64,000 bases of DNA from Polynucleobacter necessarius (lineage in GTDB: Bacteria > Pseudomonadota > Gammaproteobacteria > Burkholderiales > Burkholderiaceae), in the NCBI RefSeq assembly GCF_900096755.1, contig NZ_LT615227.1, forward strand, positions 1 to 64,000, in the 5' to 3' direction. Positions 1 through 8,538 of the stretch are shown piece after piece. The translations under genes were made by a program, and so were the position numbers. The notes below the pieces were generated by a model that ran no database searches, was not told the DNA's origin, and worked only from the letters and a program-made list of their open reading frames with translations. Position 1 is the stretch's first letter, and every line of letters begins with the position of its first letter.

Positions 1-660
1 TTTGCATGCTGGTTACTTCCAATTGGCGCCTTAATTAGCATCTTTGGTTGGAAAACTTTATTCCCCAATATTGCATGGTTCTTTACAAAAGCAGCCTTAC
101 TGACCTTTGGTGGTGCTTATGCCGTGCTTCCTTATGTTTATCAAGGCGCAGTTGATCATTTCCACTGGATAAGTGCCAATCAAATGATTGATGGATTATT
201 AGCGCTTGGAGAAACTACACCAGGACCACTCATCATGGTGGTGGCTTTTGTTGGCTACCTCGCTGGACATATTCAATACCTCATTGAAAATAGCAATCCA
301 TTTTGGTTTGGTGTAATTGGCGCCCGCGTTGCTACTTGGTTTACTTTCTTACCCTCTTTCTTTTTTATCTTAGTGGGCGGACCCTTAATTGAGTCGACTC
401 ATGGCAAGCTTGGATTTACTGCACCACTTACCGCCATCACTGCTGCAGTAGTTGGCGTAATTGCCAACTTAGGGTTATTTTTTGCGTATCACGTGTTTTT
501 ACCTAGAGGCTTTGGCGGCTCAATCTCATGGATATCGATTCTGATCTGCGCTTTGGCTGGTTTAGCCTTATTTAAGTTTCAAAAAGGCGTTCTTTTGGTA
601 TTGGGTGGATCAGCCTTGGCCGGATTGCTCTTTTATTGCATCTCTGTTTTGATGGGGTGA
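1..660 (+). CDS. chrA: Chromate transporter ChrA, C-terminal part (5' end outside window)
   Basis: The reading frame is open from the first base, so the gene starts upstream of the window. ChrA/CHR proteins are inner-membrane transporters that export chromate, and the long form carries two homologous halves. What is visible is the second half, with the FGGAYAVLP segment and the GETTPGPLIM signature, followed by about five hydrophobic helices. It ends in TGA 22 bases before the next gene. No lesion is seen. The assignment rests on the signature and the membrane topology; the transported anion could differ within the family. Confidence 0.88.
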   Translation, partial: FACWLLPIGALISIFGWKTLFPNIAWFFTKAALLTFGGAYAVLPYVYQGAVDHFHWISANQMIDGLLALGETTPGPLIMVVAFVGYLAGHIQYLIENSNPFWFGVIGARVATWFTFLPSFFFILVGGPLIESTHGKLGFTAPLTAITAAVVGVIANLGLFFAYHVFLPRGFGGSISWISILICALAGLALFKFQKGVLLVLGGSALAGLLFYCISVLMG

Positions 661-682
661 GTTTTTCCACAAGATTGGCATA

Positions 683-1567
683 ATGGAATGTATGCGAATC
701 GAACCTCAAACCATTACCCACCTACAAGAATGGCTTGGTAAAACCGAGTCTTTTCAAGACACCGTCACAGCCGCCCCAGTGCGCGCCCTCTCGGCAACCT
801 TAGATCGTGATGACCCCTCACCTCAGAAGGGTTCTTTCCTTCCTGAGTTATGGCATTGGCTGTATTTCTTGCCTCACGCTCGCGAATCCGAGATTGGTCC
901 TGACGGCCATCCAAAGCGTGGTGGATTTCTGCCGCCAGTTCCACTCCCTCGTCGCATGTGGGCAGGCAGCCGTATTGAATGGTTACAACCACTCACCGTA
1001 GGTGACGAGATTGAACGCGTCTCCACGATTAAATCGGTGGCTCATAAAGCAGGTCGCACTGGTGATTTGATTTTTGTAGTGGTCAATCATCAGATCTCCA
1101 ACCAAAATGGTCTCGCCATTATTGAAGAGCATGACATCGTGTATCGCGATGCGCCAGGTCCTGATGACAGACCCGTAGCGCCCACTCCAGCACCCATCGA
1201 TGCCAAATGGAGCAAAACAATTACCCCGGATGATGTGCTGCTGTTTCGCTATTCAGCGCTCACCTTTAATGGTCACCGTATTCATTACGATCGTAAATAC
1301 GTTACTGAAGTTGAAGGCTATCCAGGCTTAATCGTGCACGGCCCGTTAATTGCTACGATGCTAGTTGATCTCGTGCGCCAAAGCATTGCAGGCTGCAAAC
1401 TCAAAAACTTTGAGTTCCGCGCCATTCGCCCTACTTTTAATATCAATATTTTCAAAGTCAATGCAAAGCCTGATTTAGAAAGGGATCCGAGCGGAAAAAC
1501 CATTTCCATTTGGGCGCAAGATCACGAAGGCTGGCTCACGATGCAAGCCACTGCAGTTTTGGCGTAA
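683..1567 (+). CDS. MaoC-like / FAS1-like acyl-CoA hydratase (mesaconyl- or itaconyl-CoA hydratase type)
   Basis: This 294-residue protein resembles the double-hotdog hydratases that add water to unsaturated dicarboxylic-acid CoA esters, such as mesaconyl-C4-CoA or 3-methylfumaryl-CoA hydratase. The first half is the FAS1-like dehydratase region. The second half holds the MaoC hotdog with HRIHYD and the later HGPLIATMLVD segment typical of this family. An in-frame ATG nine bases downstream (692) is an equally good start, and no strong ribosome-binding site separates the two. It begins a four-gene run with MmgE/PrpD, CitE-like lyase and a Bug receptor, which suggests catabolism of a branched dicarboxylic acid. 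The exact substrate cannot be read from sequence. Confidence 0.8.
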   Translation: MECMRIEPQTITHLQEWLGKTESFQDTVTAAPVRALSATLDRDDPSPQKGSFLPELWHWLYFLPHARESEIGPDGHPKRGGFLPPVPLPRRMWAGSRIEWLQPLTVGDEIERVSTIKSVAHKAGRTGDLIFVVVNHQISNQNGLAIIEEHDIVYRDAPGPDDRPVAPTPAPIDAKWSKTITPDDVLLFRYSALTFNGHRIHYDRKYVTEVEGYPGLIVHGPLIATMLVDLVRQSIAGCKLKNFEFRAIRPTFNINIFKVNAKPDLERDPSGKTISIWAQDHEGWLTMQATAVLA

Positions 1568-1584
1568 TTCACAAAAGATTTTTT

Positions 1585-2961
1585 ATGACTACTGACCACT
1601 TATCTCGTGAATTAGCCAGCTTTGCAGCCAAGCTTCAGGCCAAAGATATTCCCAATGAGGTAATGAACCGCGCTGAAGATTTATTGGTTGATTGGTTTGG
1701 CTCGGCGATTGCTGGTAAAGGCTCTCGCCCTGTTGAACTCATTACCCAATTTGCACAAAACATGAGCGGCTTTGATGCAATGCATACCGGCCCATCAGAA
1801 GTATTAGTAACCCGCAAAACTTCCAGCCCATTCTTGGCGGCAATGGCTAATGCAGCCGCATCGCATGTCGCAGAACAAGATGATGTTCATAACGGCTCAG
1901 TCTTTCATCCAGCCACGGTGGTGTTTCCACCTGTTCTTGCTTGTGCGCAAGCTGTTGGCGCTTCCGGCGAAGATCTATTGGTTGCTGCCATCGCCGGTTA
2001 TGAAGTCGGTATTCGGGTTGGAGAATTCTTAGGTCGCTCTCACTACAAAGTCTTTCACACCACCGGCACTGCTGGCACGCTAGCGGCTGCCGCAGCGGTT
2101 GGCAGACTGCTTAAGCTCACCCCAGAACAAATGCTCAACGCTTTTGGTTCTGCAGGCACTCAATCAGCTGGCCTTTGGGAATTCTTGCGTGATGCTGCGG
2201 ACTCTAAGCAACTTCATACTGCACATGCAGCCTCAACTGGATTGATGTCTGCCTATATTGCTCAAGCAGGCTTTACTGGTGCCCAACATATATTAGAGGG
2301 CAAGCAAGGTTTGGCAGCAGGCATGTCTAGCGATAGCGATCCAAGTAAATTGATCGATCGTTTGGGAAGCCGTTGGGCGTTAGCGGAAACCATCTTTAAG
2401 TACAACGCCTCTTGCCGTCACACCCATCCTGCAGCAGATGCTTTATTGCAAGTCATGCTGGCAAACAAACTCGCCCCTAGCGATATTGCTAAGGTGGAAA
2501 CGCTAGTTCATCAAGGTGCTATAGATGTTTTAGGCCCAGTGACCGATCCAGCCACCGTACATCAATCAAAGTTCTCGATGGGTACCGTACTAGCCCTGGT
2601 GGCTCACTATCAATTTGCTGGCCTGCAAGAATTTGATCAGCACTTCCACGATGATGAGATCTGCAGTTTCCGCGAACGGGTATCCATGACACTAGATCCC
2701 GAAGTAGATGGCGCTTACCCACGGCGCTGGATAGGCAAAGTAAAGGTGCATTTAAACAATGGCCAGATTTTGGATGGCCGCGTTGATGAACCCAAAGGCG
2801 ATCCTGGCAATACCCTCTCTCGCGCAGAAATTACCGATAAGGCGATGCGTCTTGCTGCCTTTAGCAATGGTGCTACCCCAGCAGAAATGAGCAAAGCAAT
2901 TGATCTCTTGTGGAATATCCGCAAACAAGCCAAGATAGGCTTTTTACTCCCCTCTAACTAA
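1585..2961 (+). CDS. MmgE/PrpD family protein
   Basis: This 458-residue member of the MmgE/PrpD superfamily belongs with 2-methylcitrate dehydratase, cis-aconitate decarboxylase and iminodisuccinate epimerase. The VAEQDDVHNGSVFHPATV stretch and the later HTHPAADALLQ stretch match conserved active-site regions. The chosen ATG gives the usual N-terminus MTTDHLSREL; a frame extending 25 codons further upstream overlaps the preceding gene and is not likely. It lies 17 bases after the hydratase gene and 15 bases before the CitE-like gene, so it is co-transcribed. Members of this family in Bug-linked operons have mostly not been characterised, so I do not assign one reaction. Confidence 0.85.
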   Translation: MTTDHLSRELASFAAKLQAKDIPNEVMNRAEDLLVDWFGSAIAGKGSRPVELITQFAQNMSGFDAMHTGPSEVLVTRKTSSPFLAAMANAAASHVAEQDDVHNGSVFHPATVVFPPVLACAQAVGASGEDLLVAAIAGYEVGIRVGEFLGRSHYKVFHTTGTAGTLAAAAAVGRLLKLTPEQMLNAFGSAGTQSAGLWEFLRDAADSKQLHTAHAASTGLMSAYIAQAGFTGAQHILEGKQGLAAGMSSDSDPSKLIDRLGSRWALAETIFKYNASCRHTHPAADALLQVMLANKLAPSDIAKVETLVHQGAIDVLGPVTDPATVHQSKFSMGTVLALVAHYQFAGLQEFDQHFHDDEICSFRERVSMTLDPEVDGAYPRRWIGKVKVHLNNGQILDGRVDEPKGDPGNTLSRAEITDKAMRLAAFSNGATPAEMSKAIDLLWNIRKQAKIGFLLPSN

Positions 2962-2976
2962 GTCAGCGACTTTCAT

Positions 2977-3801
2977 ATGAATCCACTTGATACGCCATTG
3001 GGCTTTAGCGCCAATTTTCTGTTTGTGCCTGGGACTCGCCCAGAGCGCTTTGCCAAGGCCTTAGATAGTGGCGCTAGTGGCGTCGTATTGGATCTAGAGG
3101 ACGCAGTGGCAGAAGAAGATAAAGAATCTGCACGCAATGCTATTCGCGCTGCATGGCCAAGTTTTACCTCTGAACAAAAGAAACGCCTAGTCATTCGCAC
3201 AAACTCTCCTGGTAGCAAGTTCTACTCAGCCGACTTAATCTTGGCGCAAGAACTGCAGGTTGGCTGCTTACTGATTCCCAAAAGTGAATCACGCGATCAA
3301 ATTAATGGCGCCGCTTTGATATTGCCTGATACCGCCATCATTCCGATGATAGAAACAGCGATTGGCTTAGACCAACTGAAAGAAATTGCAAACTCCAACC
3401 AGGTGATTCGCCTTGCTATAGGAAATTTAGATTTACAAGCTGATCTTGGAATGGTGTGCGACCGCCAAGAAACAGAATTACAAACTGCGCGCTATCAAAT
3501 CGTGCTGGCATCCCGTCTTGCACAAATTGCCCCTCCTATTGATGGGGTTACACCATCTACCGATGATATTGAGCGCGCCAAGCGCATGGGCTTTGGCGGC
3601 AAGTTATGCATCCACCCAAAGCAAGTCAGCATTGTTGTTAAAGCCTTTACCCCAACAGAGGAAGAGCTAGCATGGGCTGCGCGGGTTATTGAGGCCGATA
3701 AGGCGTCCAAAGGGGGCGCAGTGAAGCTGGATGGCCGCATGATCGATCGCCCAGTAGTACTGCTTGCTCAAAGAACCCTGGCAATTACTGGTAAACACTA
3801 G
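2977..3801 (+). CDS. CitE-like HpcH/HpaI family CoA-ester lyase
   Basis: This 274-residue TIM-barrel protein belongs to the citrate lyase beta-like family. Members cleave beta-hydroxyacyl-CoA such as citramalyl-CoA or malyl-CoA with a magnesium ion. Visible features are the LFVPGTRPERF opening, the metal-site motif VVLDLEDAV, the MIETAIGL strand and the GKLCIHPKQV segment near the C-terminus. It stops with TAG, a genuine terminator here. Its place after a MaoC hydratase fits a hydrate-then-cleave sequence, in which unsaturated diacid-CoA becomes a hydroxy diacid-CoA and then acetyl-CoA plus an oxoacid. The specific substrate is inference. Confidence 0.85.
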   Translation: MNPLDTPLGFSANFLFVPGTRPERFAKALDSGASGVVLDLEDAVAEEDKESARNAIRAAWPSFTSEQKKRLVIRTNSPGSKFYSADLILAQELQVGCLLIPKSESRDQINGAALILPDTAIIPMIETAIGLDQLKEIANSNQVIRLAIGNLDLQADLGMVCDRQETELQTARYQIVLASRLAQIAPPIDGVTPSTDDIERAKRMGFGGKLCIHPKQVSIVVKAFTPTEEELAWAARVIEADKASKGGAVKLDGRMIDRPVVLLAQRTLAITGKH

Positions 3802-3859
3802 GGTTTTTGCAAGACAAATAAGCAACAAAACTGGCAAAATTGGTCTACATAAAAACAAT

Positions 3860-4876
3860 ATGGAGACCAAATTGAAAATTAAGAAATTTTTATCCTCTGG
3901 ATTAGTCGCAGCACTCACTGCCGGCGCACTCCTAAGCACTAGCGCACATGCGCAAAAAGATTGGCCGACTAAATCGATCACCCTGATTGTTCCTTTTGCA
4001 GCCGGCGGACCAACTGACTCTGTTGCACGCTTAATTGCATTGCCAATGGGTCAAGCCCTTGGACAAACTGTTGTTGTTGAAAACGTGAATGGTGCTGGCG
4101 GAACAATTGCTAGTACTAAAGTTGCACGTGCAGCACCAGATGGCTACACAATCTATTTGCATCATATGGGCATGGCAACTGCTAATGCACTTTATGACAA
4201 GCTCCCATACGATCCATTATTGAGCAACTTTGAATACATTGGACAAGTTGCTGATGTGCCAATGGTACTTTTGGGTAAAAAAGATTTGCCAGCAAATAAC
4301 TTCAAAGAGCTCGAAGCCTATATCAAAGCAAATGGCTCTAAAGTAACAATGGCTAATGCTGGCCCTGGCCCTGGCCCTGGCGCTGTTTCAAAACTTTGCG
4401 GCTTACTCTTTCAGAGTCGCATGGGCGTCAAGCTAACCAATATCCCTTACGAAGGAACTGGCCCTGCTCTTACAGACTTATTGGGCGGTCAGGTTGATTT
4501 GCTGTGCGACCAAACCACTCAAACCATTCCTTATATTAAGGATGGTCGTGTGAAAGCCTTCGGTACAACTACTTTAAAACGCTTGCCAGCCATTCCAAAT
4601 GTACCTACTTTGGATGAGCAGGGCTTAAAAGGCTTTGAAGTCAAAGTTTGGCACGGCATGTACACACCAAAAGGCGTTCCAAAACCAATCTTGGATAAAT
4701 TGAATGCCGCTTTGAAAAAAGCACTCAATTCTCCTGATGTTAAAAAACGTTTAGAGGATGCCAATATCGATATCGTCTCTCAAGACAAAATGACTCCTAC
4801 TGGCCTCAAGTCTCATCTTGAAGCCGAAATCAATAAATGGGGTCCAATTATCCGTAAGTCCAATATTCCGGACTAA
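3860..4876 (+). CDS. Bug family tripartite tricarboxylate transporter substrate-binding protein
   Basis: This is a 338-residue periplasmic binding protein of the Bug type. The start at 3860 gives a normal signal peptide ending at SAHA. The mature protein begins with the family pattern DWPTKSITLIVPFAAGGPTD and keeps the later GQVDLLCDQTTQTIPYIKDG segment. Bug proteins bind carboxylated small molecules in the periplasm, often for membrane partners encoded elsewhere. Located at the end of the hydratase/PrpD/CitE operon, it probably recognises the acid degraded by that operon. Near residues 168-178 the protein has a Gly-Pro run encoded by a GGCCCT repeat, where relatives usually have a shorter loop. 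A hairpin terminator follows. Confidence 0.9.
   Translation: METKLKIKKFLSSGLVAALTAGALLSTSAHAQKDWPTKSITLIVPFAAGGPTDSVARLIALPMGQALGQTVVVENVNGAGGTIASTKVARAAPDGYTIYLHHMGMATANALYDKLPYDPLLSNFEYIGQVADVPMVLLGKKDLPANNFKELEAYIKANGSKVTMANAGPGPGPGAVSKLCGLLFQSRMGVKLTNIPYEGTGPALTDLLGGQVDLLCDQTTQTIPYIKDGRVKAFGTTTLKRLPAIPNVPTLDEQGLKGFEVKVWHGMYTPKGVPKPILDKLNAALKKALNSPDVKKRLEDANIDIVSQDKMTPTGLKSHLEAEINKWGPIIRKSNIPD
4365..4382 (+). repeat. In-frame GGCCCT microsatellite in the Bug gene
   Basis: Three near-perfect copies of the 6-base unit GGCCCT lie in frame and encode Gly-Pro repeats in a ligand-pocket loop. Bug relatives typically have a shorter AGxG loop here, so one or two copies may be recent additions. 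The unit keeps the reading frame. Confidence 0.6.
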
Positions 4877-4897
4877 GCGTAGTTTCTCCAAAGAAAA

Positions 4898-4923
4898 AGC
4901 CAGCTAACTTAGCTGGCTTTTTT
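4898..4923 (+). terminator. Rho-independent terminator after the Bug gene
   Basis: The arms AGCCAGCT and AGCTGGCT, with a 5-base loop AACTT, are followed by a T-run. This closes the operon that starts at 683, and it lies just before the convergent Rap1a-like gene. Confidence 0.88.
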
Positions 4924-4937
4924 GTTATTCAGTGCTG

Positions 4938-5303
4938 TTATTTACAAGGGTAATTAACCGTAAAAAAGCGCATTAAGGTTTTTGCTGCTTTCTCATTATT
5001 GAACTGAGGATTAGCCTTGGACCACGCCAAAAACTTTTGTAGGATCTCATTGCGAGTCTCGCTTCTTTCTCCAAAGCAGATGGCTGGCTTCGCGTCCTGA
5101 CGACGGTTTGCTAAGTACCCCTGATACACACCCTCTCCAAAACCAAAACAGAAACTGCGGCCTTGTTCATCAGGATTTTTGCAGAGCTCAACAAATGCAG
5201 CGGTGCTCGCATCGTCCGCCGGGAGATCCTTCTGCGCAAAAGCGCTTGGCACAAAGGAAAGAATGGATGCCGTGAGTATGAATGTTGCTGTTAATGTTTT
5301 CAT
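4938..5303 (-). CDS. Rap1a/Tai-like domain periplasmic protein
   Basis: This 121-residue protein has a signal peptide (MKTLTATFIL to SAFAQ). It shows the pattern of the Rap1a/Tai domain: LCKNPDEQGRSFCFGFGEGV, a later AICFGERS, and a C-terminal FFTVNYPC. The paired cysteines suggest disulfides in the periplasm. Named members include immunity proteins against type VI amidase effectors, but many betaproteobacterial members have no partner toxin, and none is seen nearby here. The start at 5303 is chosen because it begins the signal peptide; the longer reading into the neighbour gene has none. It lies just downstream of the DUF3300 gene on the same strand. Confidence 0.72.
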   Translation of the reverse strand: MKTLTATFILTASILSFVPSAFAQKDLPADDASTAAFVELCKNPDEQGRSFCFGFGEGVYQGYLANRRQDAKPAICFGERSETRNEILQKFLAWSKANPQFNNEKAAKTLMRFFTVNYPCK

Positions 5304-5325
5304 GGTTCTCTTCTCTAAATAATAG

Positions 5326-6582
5326 TTAACGTCTAAAGCCACCCATATGGCCCCCGCCAAATCCACCCATGCGGCCAGCGCCGCCGCCATTAAATCCACT
5401 CATGCGACTGCTACCGCCACGATACCCACCGCCGCCAAAGCCGCCCATGTGACCGCCACCATAGCTGCTGGAGCGATCTTGATTTCCATCAAAGCAAGCT
5501 TGATCACGCAGAGCGTTTTCTTGAGCGGCCTCACGATAAGCATTGGGATCGGATCTATCCATCTGGGCGTCATTGCGGGCTTCTTGATTTAGTCGGTCCG
5601 CTTGATTCCGCTCTTGAGGGGTTGCGTCTTTCTGGAATGCATTATTGGCTCGTTGACCATCCATTCTGGCAGCCTGCCTCTCCCCTGGGGTGGCATTATT
5701 TTTCCAATCATTTAGCAAACGTTGCTGGTTAGCGATATTGGCTGGCCCAATAATTGGACGAGACGGTACGCGCCCAGAAGAGTTGATGGTCGTTGAGTTA
5801 ATCGTGCCGCTATTCCAATTGGGATGGGTCCAAAAACTATCACCAATCATGAAGCCTAGGCCAAAAGTCATTAACCCCCAAGCAGGGTCATAGATAGGGT
5901 ATGGCGGATAATCTGAATAAGGCCATGGCCCATAAACAACCGTAGGGTTATAGCTCGTCGGGATGTAAACCACTTTTGTATTAGCCGGACTAATTAAGAT
6001 GTTTCCGCTTGCGTCGGTAGTAACAGTAATTTGCTTATTCGACTTCAGGGTGCCAGCTTTGATTGCCATTTTTCTGAGGGCTTGCACCGCCTTCATGGTA
6101 TCTGCGGCCTGGAGCTTATAAGCATTGCCTAGATTCTGGGTCCACTGTAATTTGCTTCCCATCATATTGAATGCGCTTGGAAATGACATTAGTGATTTCA
6201 CACTGTCGTTCCAGGATTGCGCCTTCAGTGCATTTTGCAGATCATCACCCTTTAATGAAGCATTGCTATTTCGCCAGTTATAGGCCTCAGCCACTTCTAG
6301 CGGGTAAGTAGAAGCTAGAAGCATCAGCGAGAGCAAAGAATCTGGATAGAGTGCTACTGGCGAAACCAATGACTGCAATTGCTGCGAAGAAATCATTTGT
6401 GGGCTGGCGTTATAGCTCGAATCCTCGCTATAGCCCTGAGGGTAATAATTCCCATTAGCCTGATATGGGCCAGGATTCATCACGCAACCATTGAGTAGTG
6501 ATCCAACAGCAAGTGTTACTAGCGTTAGCGACCCCAGCTTCTTACTCAATGCAGAAATACTCGGTTGGCCTGTCTGTTTCAT
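5326..6582 (-). CDS. DUF3300 domain lipoprotein with Gly-rich C-terminus
   Basis: This 418-residue predicted outer-membrane or periplasmic lipoprotein has a lipobox LNGC with Cys33. The DUF3300 core runs from about residue 65 to 270, with QQLQSLVSPVALYPDSLLSL, the IPTSYNPTVVYGPWPY segment and a hydrophobic GLMTFGLGFMIGD helix. The C-terminal 45 residues are low complexity, built from repeats of MGGFGGG and HMGGF. The family is widespread in Proteobacteria and has no established biochemical role. It appears to share transcription with the Rap1a-like gene 22 bases downstream. Confidence 0.82.
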   Translation of the reverse strand: MKQTGQPSISALSKKLGSLTLVTLAVGSLLNGCVMNPGPYQANGNYYPQGYSEDSSYNASPQMISSQQLQSLVSPVALYPDSLLSLMLLASTYPLEVAEAYNWRNSNASLKGDDLQNALKAQSWNDSVKSLMSFPSAFNMMGSKLQWTQNLGNAYKLQAADTMKAVQALRKMAIKAGTLKSNKQITVTTDASGNILISPANTKVVYIPTSYNPTVVYGPWPYSDYPPYPIYDPAWGLMTFGLGFMIGDSFWTHPNWNSGTINSTTINSSGRVPSRPIIGPANIANQQRLLNDWKNNATPGERQAARMDGQRANNAFQKDATPQERNQADRLNQEARNDAQMDRSDPNAYREAAQENALRDQACFDGNQDRSSSYGGGHMGGFGGGGYRGGSSRMSGFNGGGAGRMGGFGGGHMGGFRR

Positions 6583-6670
6583 ATCTGCCTCAGTCTTGAT
6601 CTACTTATCTTGATCTATTTAAATAGCTCACTAGATTTATCTCAATTTACTACTTTACGCTTGCTGAGCA

Positions 6671-7291
6671 TTAACCCGGTCTAAATAGATAGCCAGAACG
6701 AGCCTTATCACGTCGCCTTCTATACATGGCGCCTATGAAAGCAACTAGCGCCCAAACTGCTAAAAATGGATCCAGCAAGTAGTCCCATAAATTTGCAGAC
6801 TCATGCCAGTGAGCCGCCCAGGCAAGAATGGCTACAGAAATAATCCAAACACCCTTGCTCCATCCAGCAAACCCACAAACCACTGCCACCAAAATCACGG
6901 CAATGAAGAAAGCAATAGAGCCGTAGCCCCATGCATATGGGTCAAGCATGCCAAGACCCAATGCTAAAGGATAAAAAATCAATGCAATCAGGGCGATGAC
7001 AAATTGAAAGCCAATTGGCGTTGGCTTATTCTTTGGCAACAAGGTACTCCAAAGCAAGAGCATGGTTACGACGCTGAGATCTCCAACTACACCACGTACA
7101 TATGCAGTAATAGGCAACTCAAGTGAAAGTCCGAGTGGCCAGAAAAATAGATTTACTAGACCCAGCGCCAAAATCACCTTAGCAATAAAAGGCCACTCTT
7201 TTGGGGAGAATTTTTGCAGTAACCAAATCATCAGAACAGCACAAGTGAGCGACATCTCTAACAAGGCAATGGTTTGCATGAAGGTATTCAT
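6671..7291 (-). CDS. Multi-pass membrane protein of unknown function
   Basis: This 206-residue protein has about seven hydrophobic segments and ends in a basic tail (YRRRRDKARSG). I do not recognise a named family. Its start codon overlaps the stop of the sialidase gene by one base (TAATG), so it is translationally coupled to the sialidase and the PMT-type glycosyltransferase and probably works with them at the inner membrane. No catalytic motif is evident. Confidence 0.7.
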   Translation of the reverse strand: MNTFMQTIALLEMSLTCAVLMIWLLQKFSPKEWPFIAKVILALGLVNLFFWPLGLSLELPITAYVRGVVGDLSVVTMLLLWSTLLPKNKPTPIGFQFVIALIALIFYPLALGLGMLDPYAWGYGSIAFFIAVILVAVVCGFAGWSKGVWIISVAILAWAAHWHESANLWDYLLDPFLAVWALVAFIGAMYRRRRDKARSGYLFRPG

Positions 7292-8538
7292 TAGTTCGCC
7301 TCCTTCACGGCGCTAGCATTGGCATCTGGTTCGCCAGCTGCAAATTGATTAAAGGTGCGCTTTAACCATGCGCCAGAGAAATAGCGATGCCGAATCTTTT
7401 TGCGATCCCAGGTATATACCAAATGCGCATCATTGCCATCGACGGTAATTAAATACGGATAGGAAAACTCTTTGCGCTGGTCATCAGCTAAGGCGCCATC
7501 GTCCTCGAGCACCTCAATCGTTTGCCAACGGTCAGACTTAGCATCGCTAATTAAAAGCACCAAACGATAGCGACCGGCTTCAATATTATTAAGCACCAGC
7601 AAGCGAGCGCCATTATTGAGAGTCAGCCCTGTCACCGCAGAATTTGGATTGGCAATTGGCAAATCCTCTGAAACTTGCCAGGATTGACCTGAGTTCTGGG
7701 TGTAGCTCACCGGAATCTGTTTGGGCTTTCCAGAACTGCGTGTTTGCCGAAATACCGCAGTTGCATCTTGAGGATCATTCACAAAAAGTAATGGCTGAAT
7801 CGCACTGCGCCCGGAGCTCATGCGACGCTTATCAATCACTTGGCCGGCATCAATTCTCAAGAATTCCCCAAAGCGCCCTACCCACTCGTGATATGCAGGC
7901 AGACCAAGGCGGCCATCAGAAAATTGCACTGCTGGTGATTTAACCAGCGTACTTAAATTAATTAATGGGGAGCTAATCAATCTTTGGGGATTGCTCCAGG
8001 TCAACCCTTCGTCATCAGAAGTGATTGAAGAAATTGAACTTCCAGCCCATCCACCAATAGAGACAGTGACAAAAAAAAGTTGCAAGCGTCCATCAGCAAG
8101 TCTGCTGGGCACAGGGTTGCCCAATTTGGCGATATAACGCGACAAACCTTTTTCTGTGCCAATGCGATCCATGACCACAGTAGGCGCACTCCATTGGTTG
8201 GCTCTTGGGTCAAAAACAGCGCTATAGATAGACACATCGGCAGCGCCTTCACGACTGCCAGCAAACCAAAAAGCACGAATCGCACCATCTTTCAGGGGGA
8301 TCAGTGAGGCAGCATGAACAGATGCAGCGCCAGTATCTGGCAACCATGTTGCTATCGGATTGGCAACACTTGACTTACTTGCTACCTTTGCTTTTGGTGA
8401 TAAGACTTGGTCAGCCTCTTCTTCAATCGGATTGCCTGCGTTAATAGCAAATGGCGCCCAGACTGGACGACTATCAATATGCAAGAAACCGATCACACTC
8501 GCTAGCAATAAAAAACAAAAGGCTATGACACGACTCAT
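7291..8538 (-). CDS. Exo-alpha-sialidase-like (BNR) protein
   Basis: This 415-residue protein has an N-terminal hydrophobic signal or anchor followed by a sialidase-type six-bladed propeller of the BNR_2 kind. Two Asp-box motifs are visible, SDDEGLTW and TQNSGQSW, as is an arginine-containing KSPAVQFSDGRLGLPAYHEW region. Family members are glycosidases or lyases acting on glycans, but environmental members often have unknown substrates and true sialic-acid specificity is not implied. The start overlaps the upstream glycosyltransferase stop as ATGA, and the stop overlaps the next membrane protein. This tight three-gene unit suggests modification or turnover of a cell-surface glycan. Confidence 0.75.
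   Translation of the reverse strand: MSRVIAFCFLLLASVIGFLHIDSRPVWAPFAINAGNPIEEEADQVLSPKAKVASKSSVANPIATWLPDTGAASVHAASLIPLKDGAIRAFWFAGSREGAADVSIYSAVFDPRANQWSAPTVVMDRIGTEKGLSRYIAKLGNPVPSRLADGRLQLFFVTVSIGGWAGSSISSITSDDEGLTWSNPQRLISSPLINLSTLVKSPAVQFSDGRLGLPAYHEWVGRFGEFLRIDAGQVIDKRRMSSGRSAIQPLLFVNDPQDATAVFRQTRSSGKPKQIPVSYTQNSGQSWQVSEDLPIANPNSAVTGLTLNNGARLLVLNNIEAGRYRLVLLISDAKSDRWQTIEVLEDDGALADDQRKEFSYPYLITVDGNDAHLVYTWDRKKIRHRYFSGAWLKRTFNQFAAGEPDANASAVKEAN

Noticed and set aside
4938..5303. Rap1a-like protein as immunity gene of a type VI effector pair
   Set aside because: No amidase or other effector, and no type VI genes, lie in the window.
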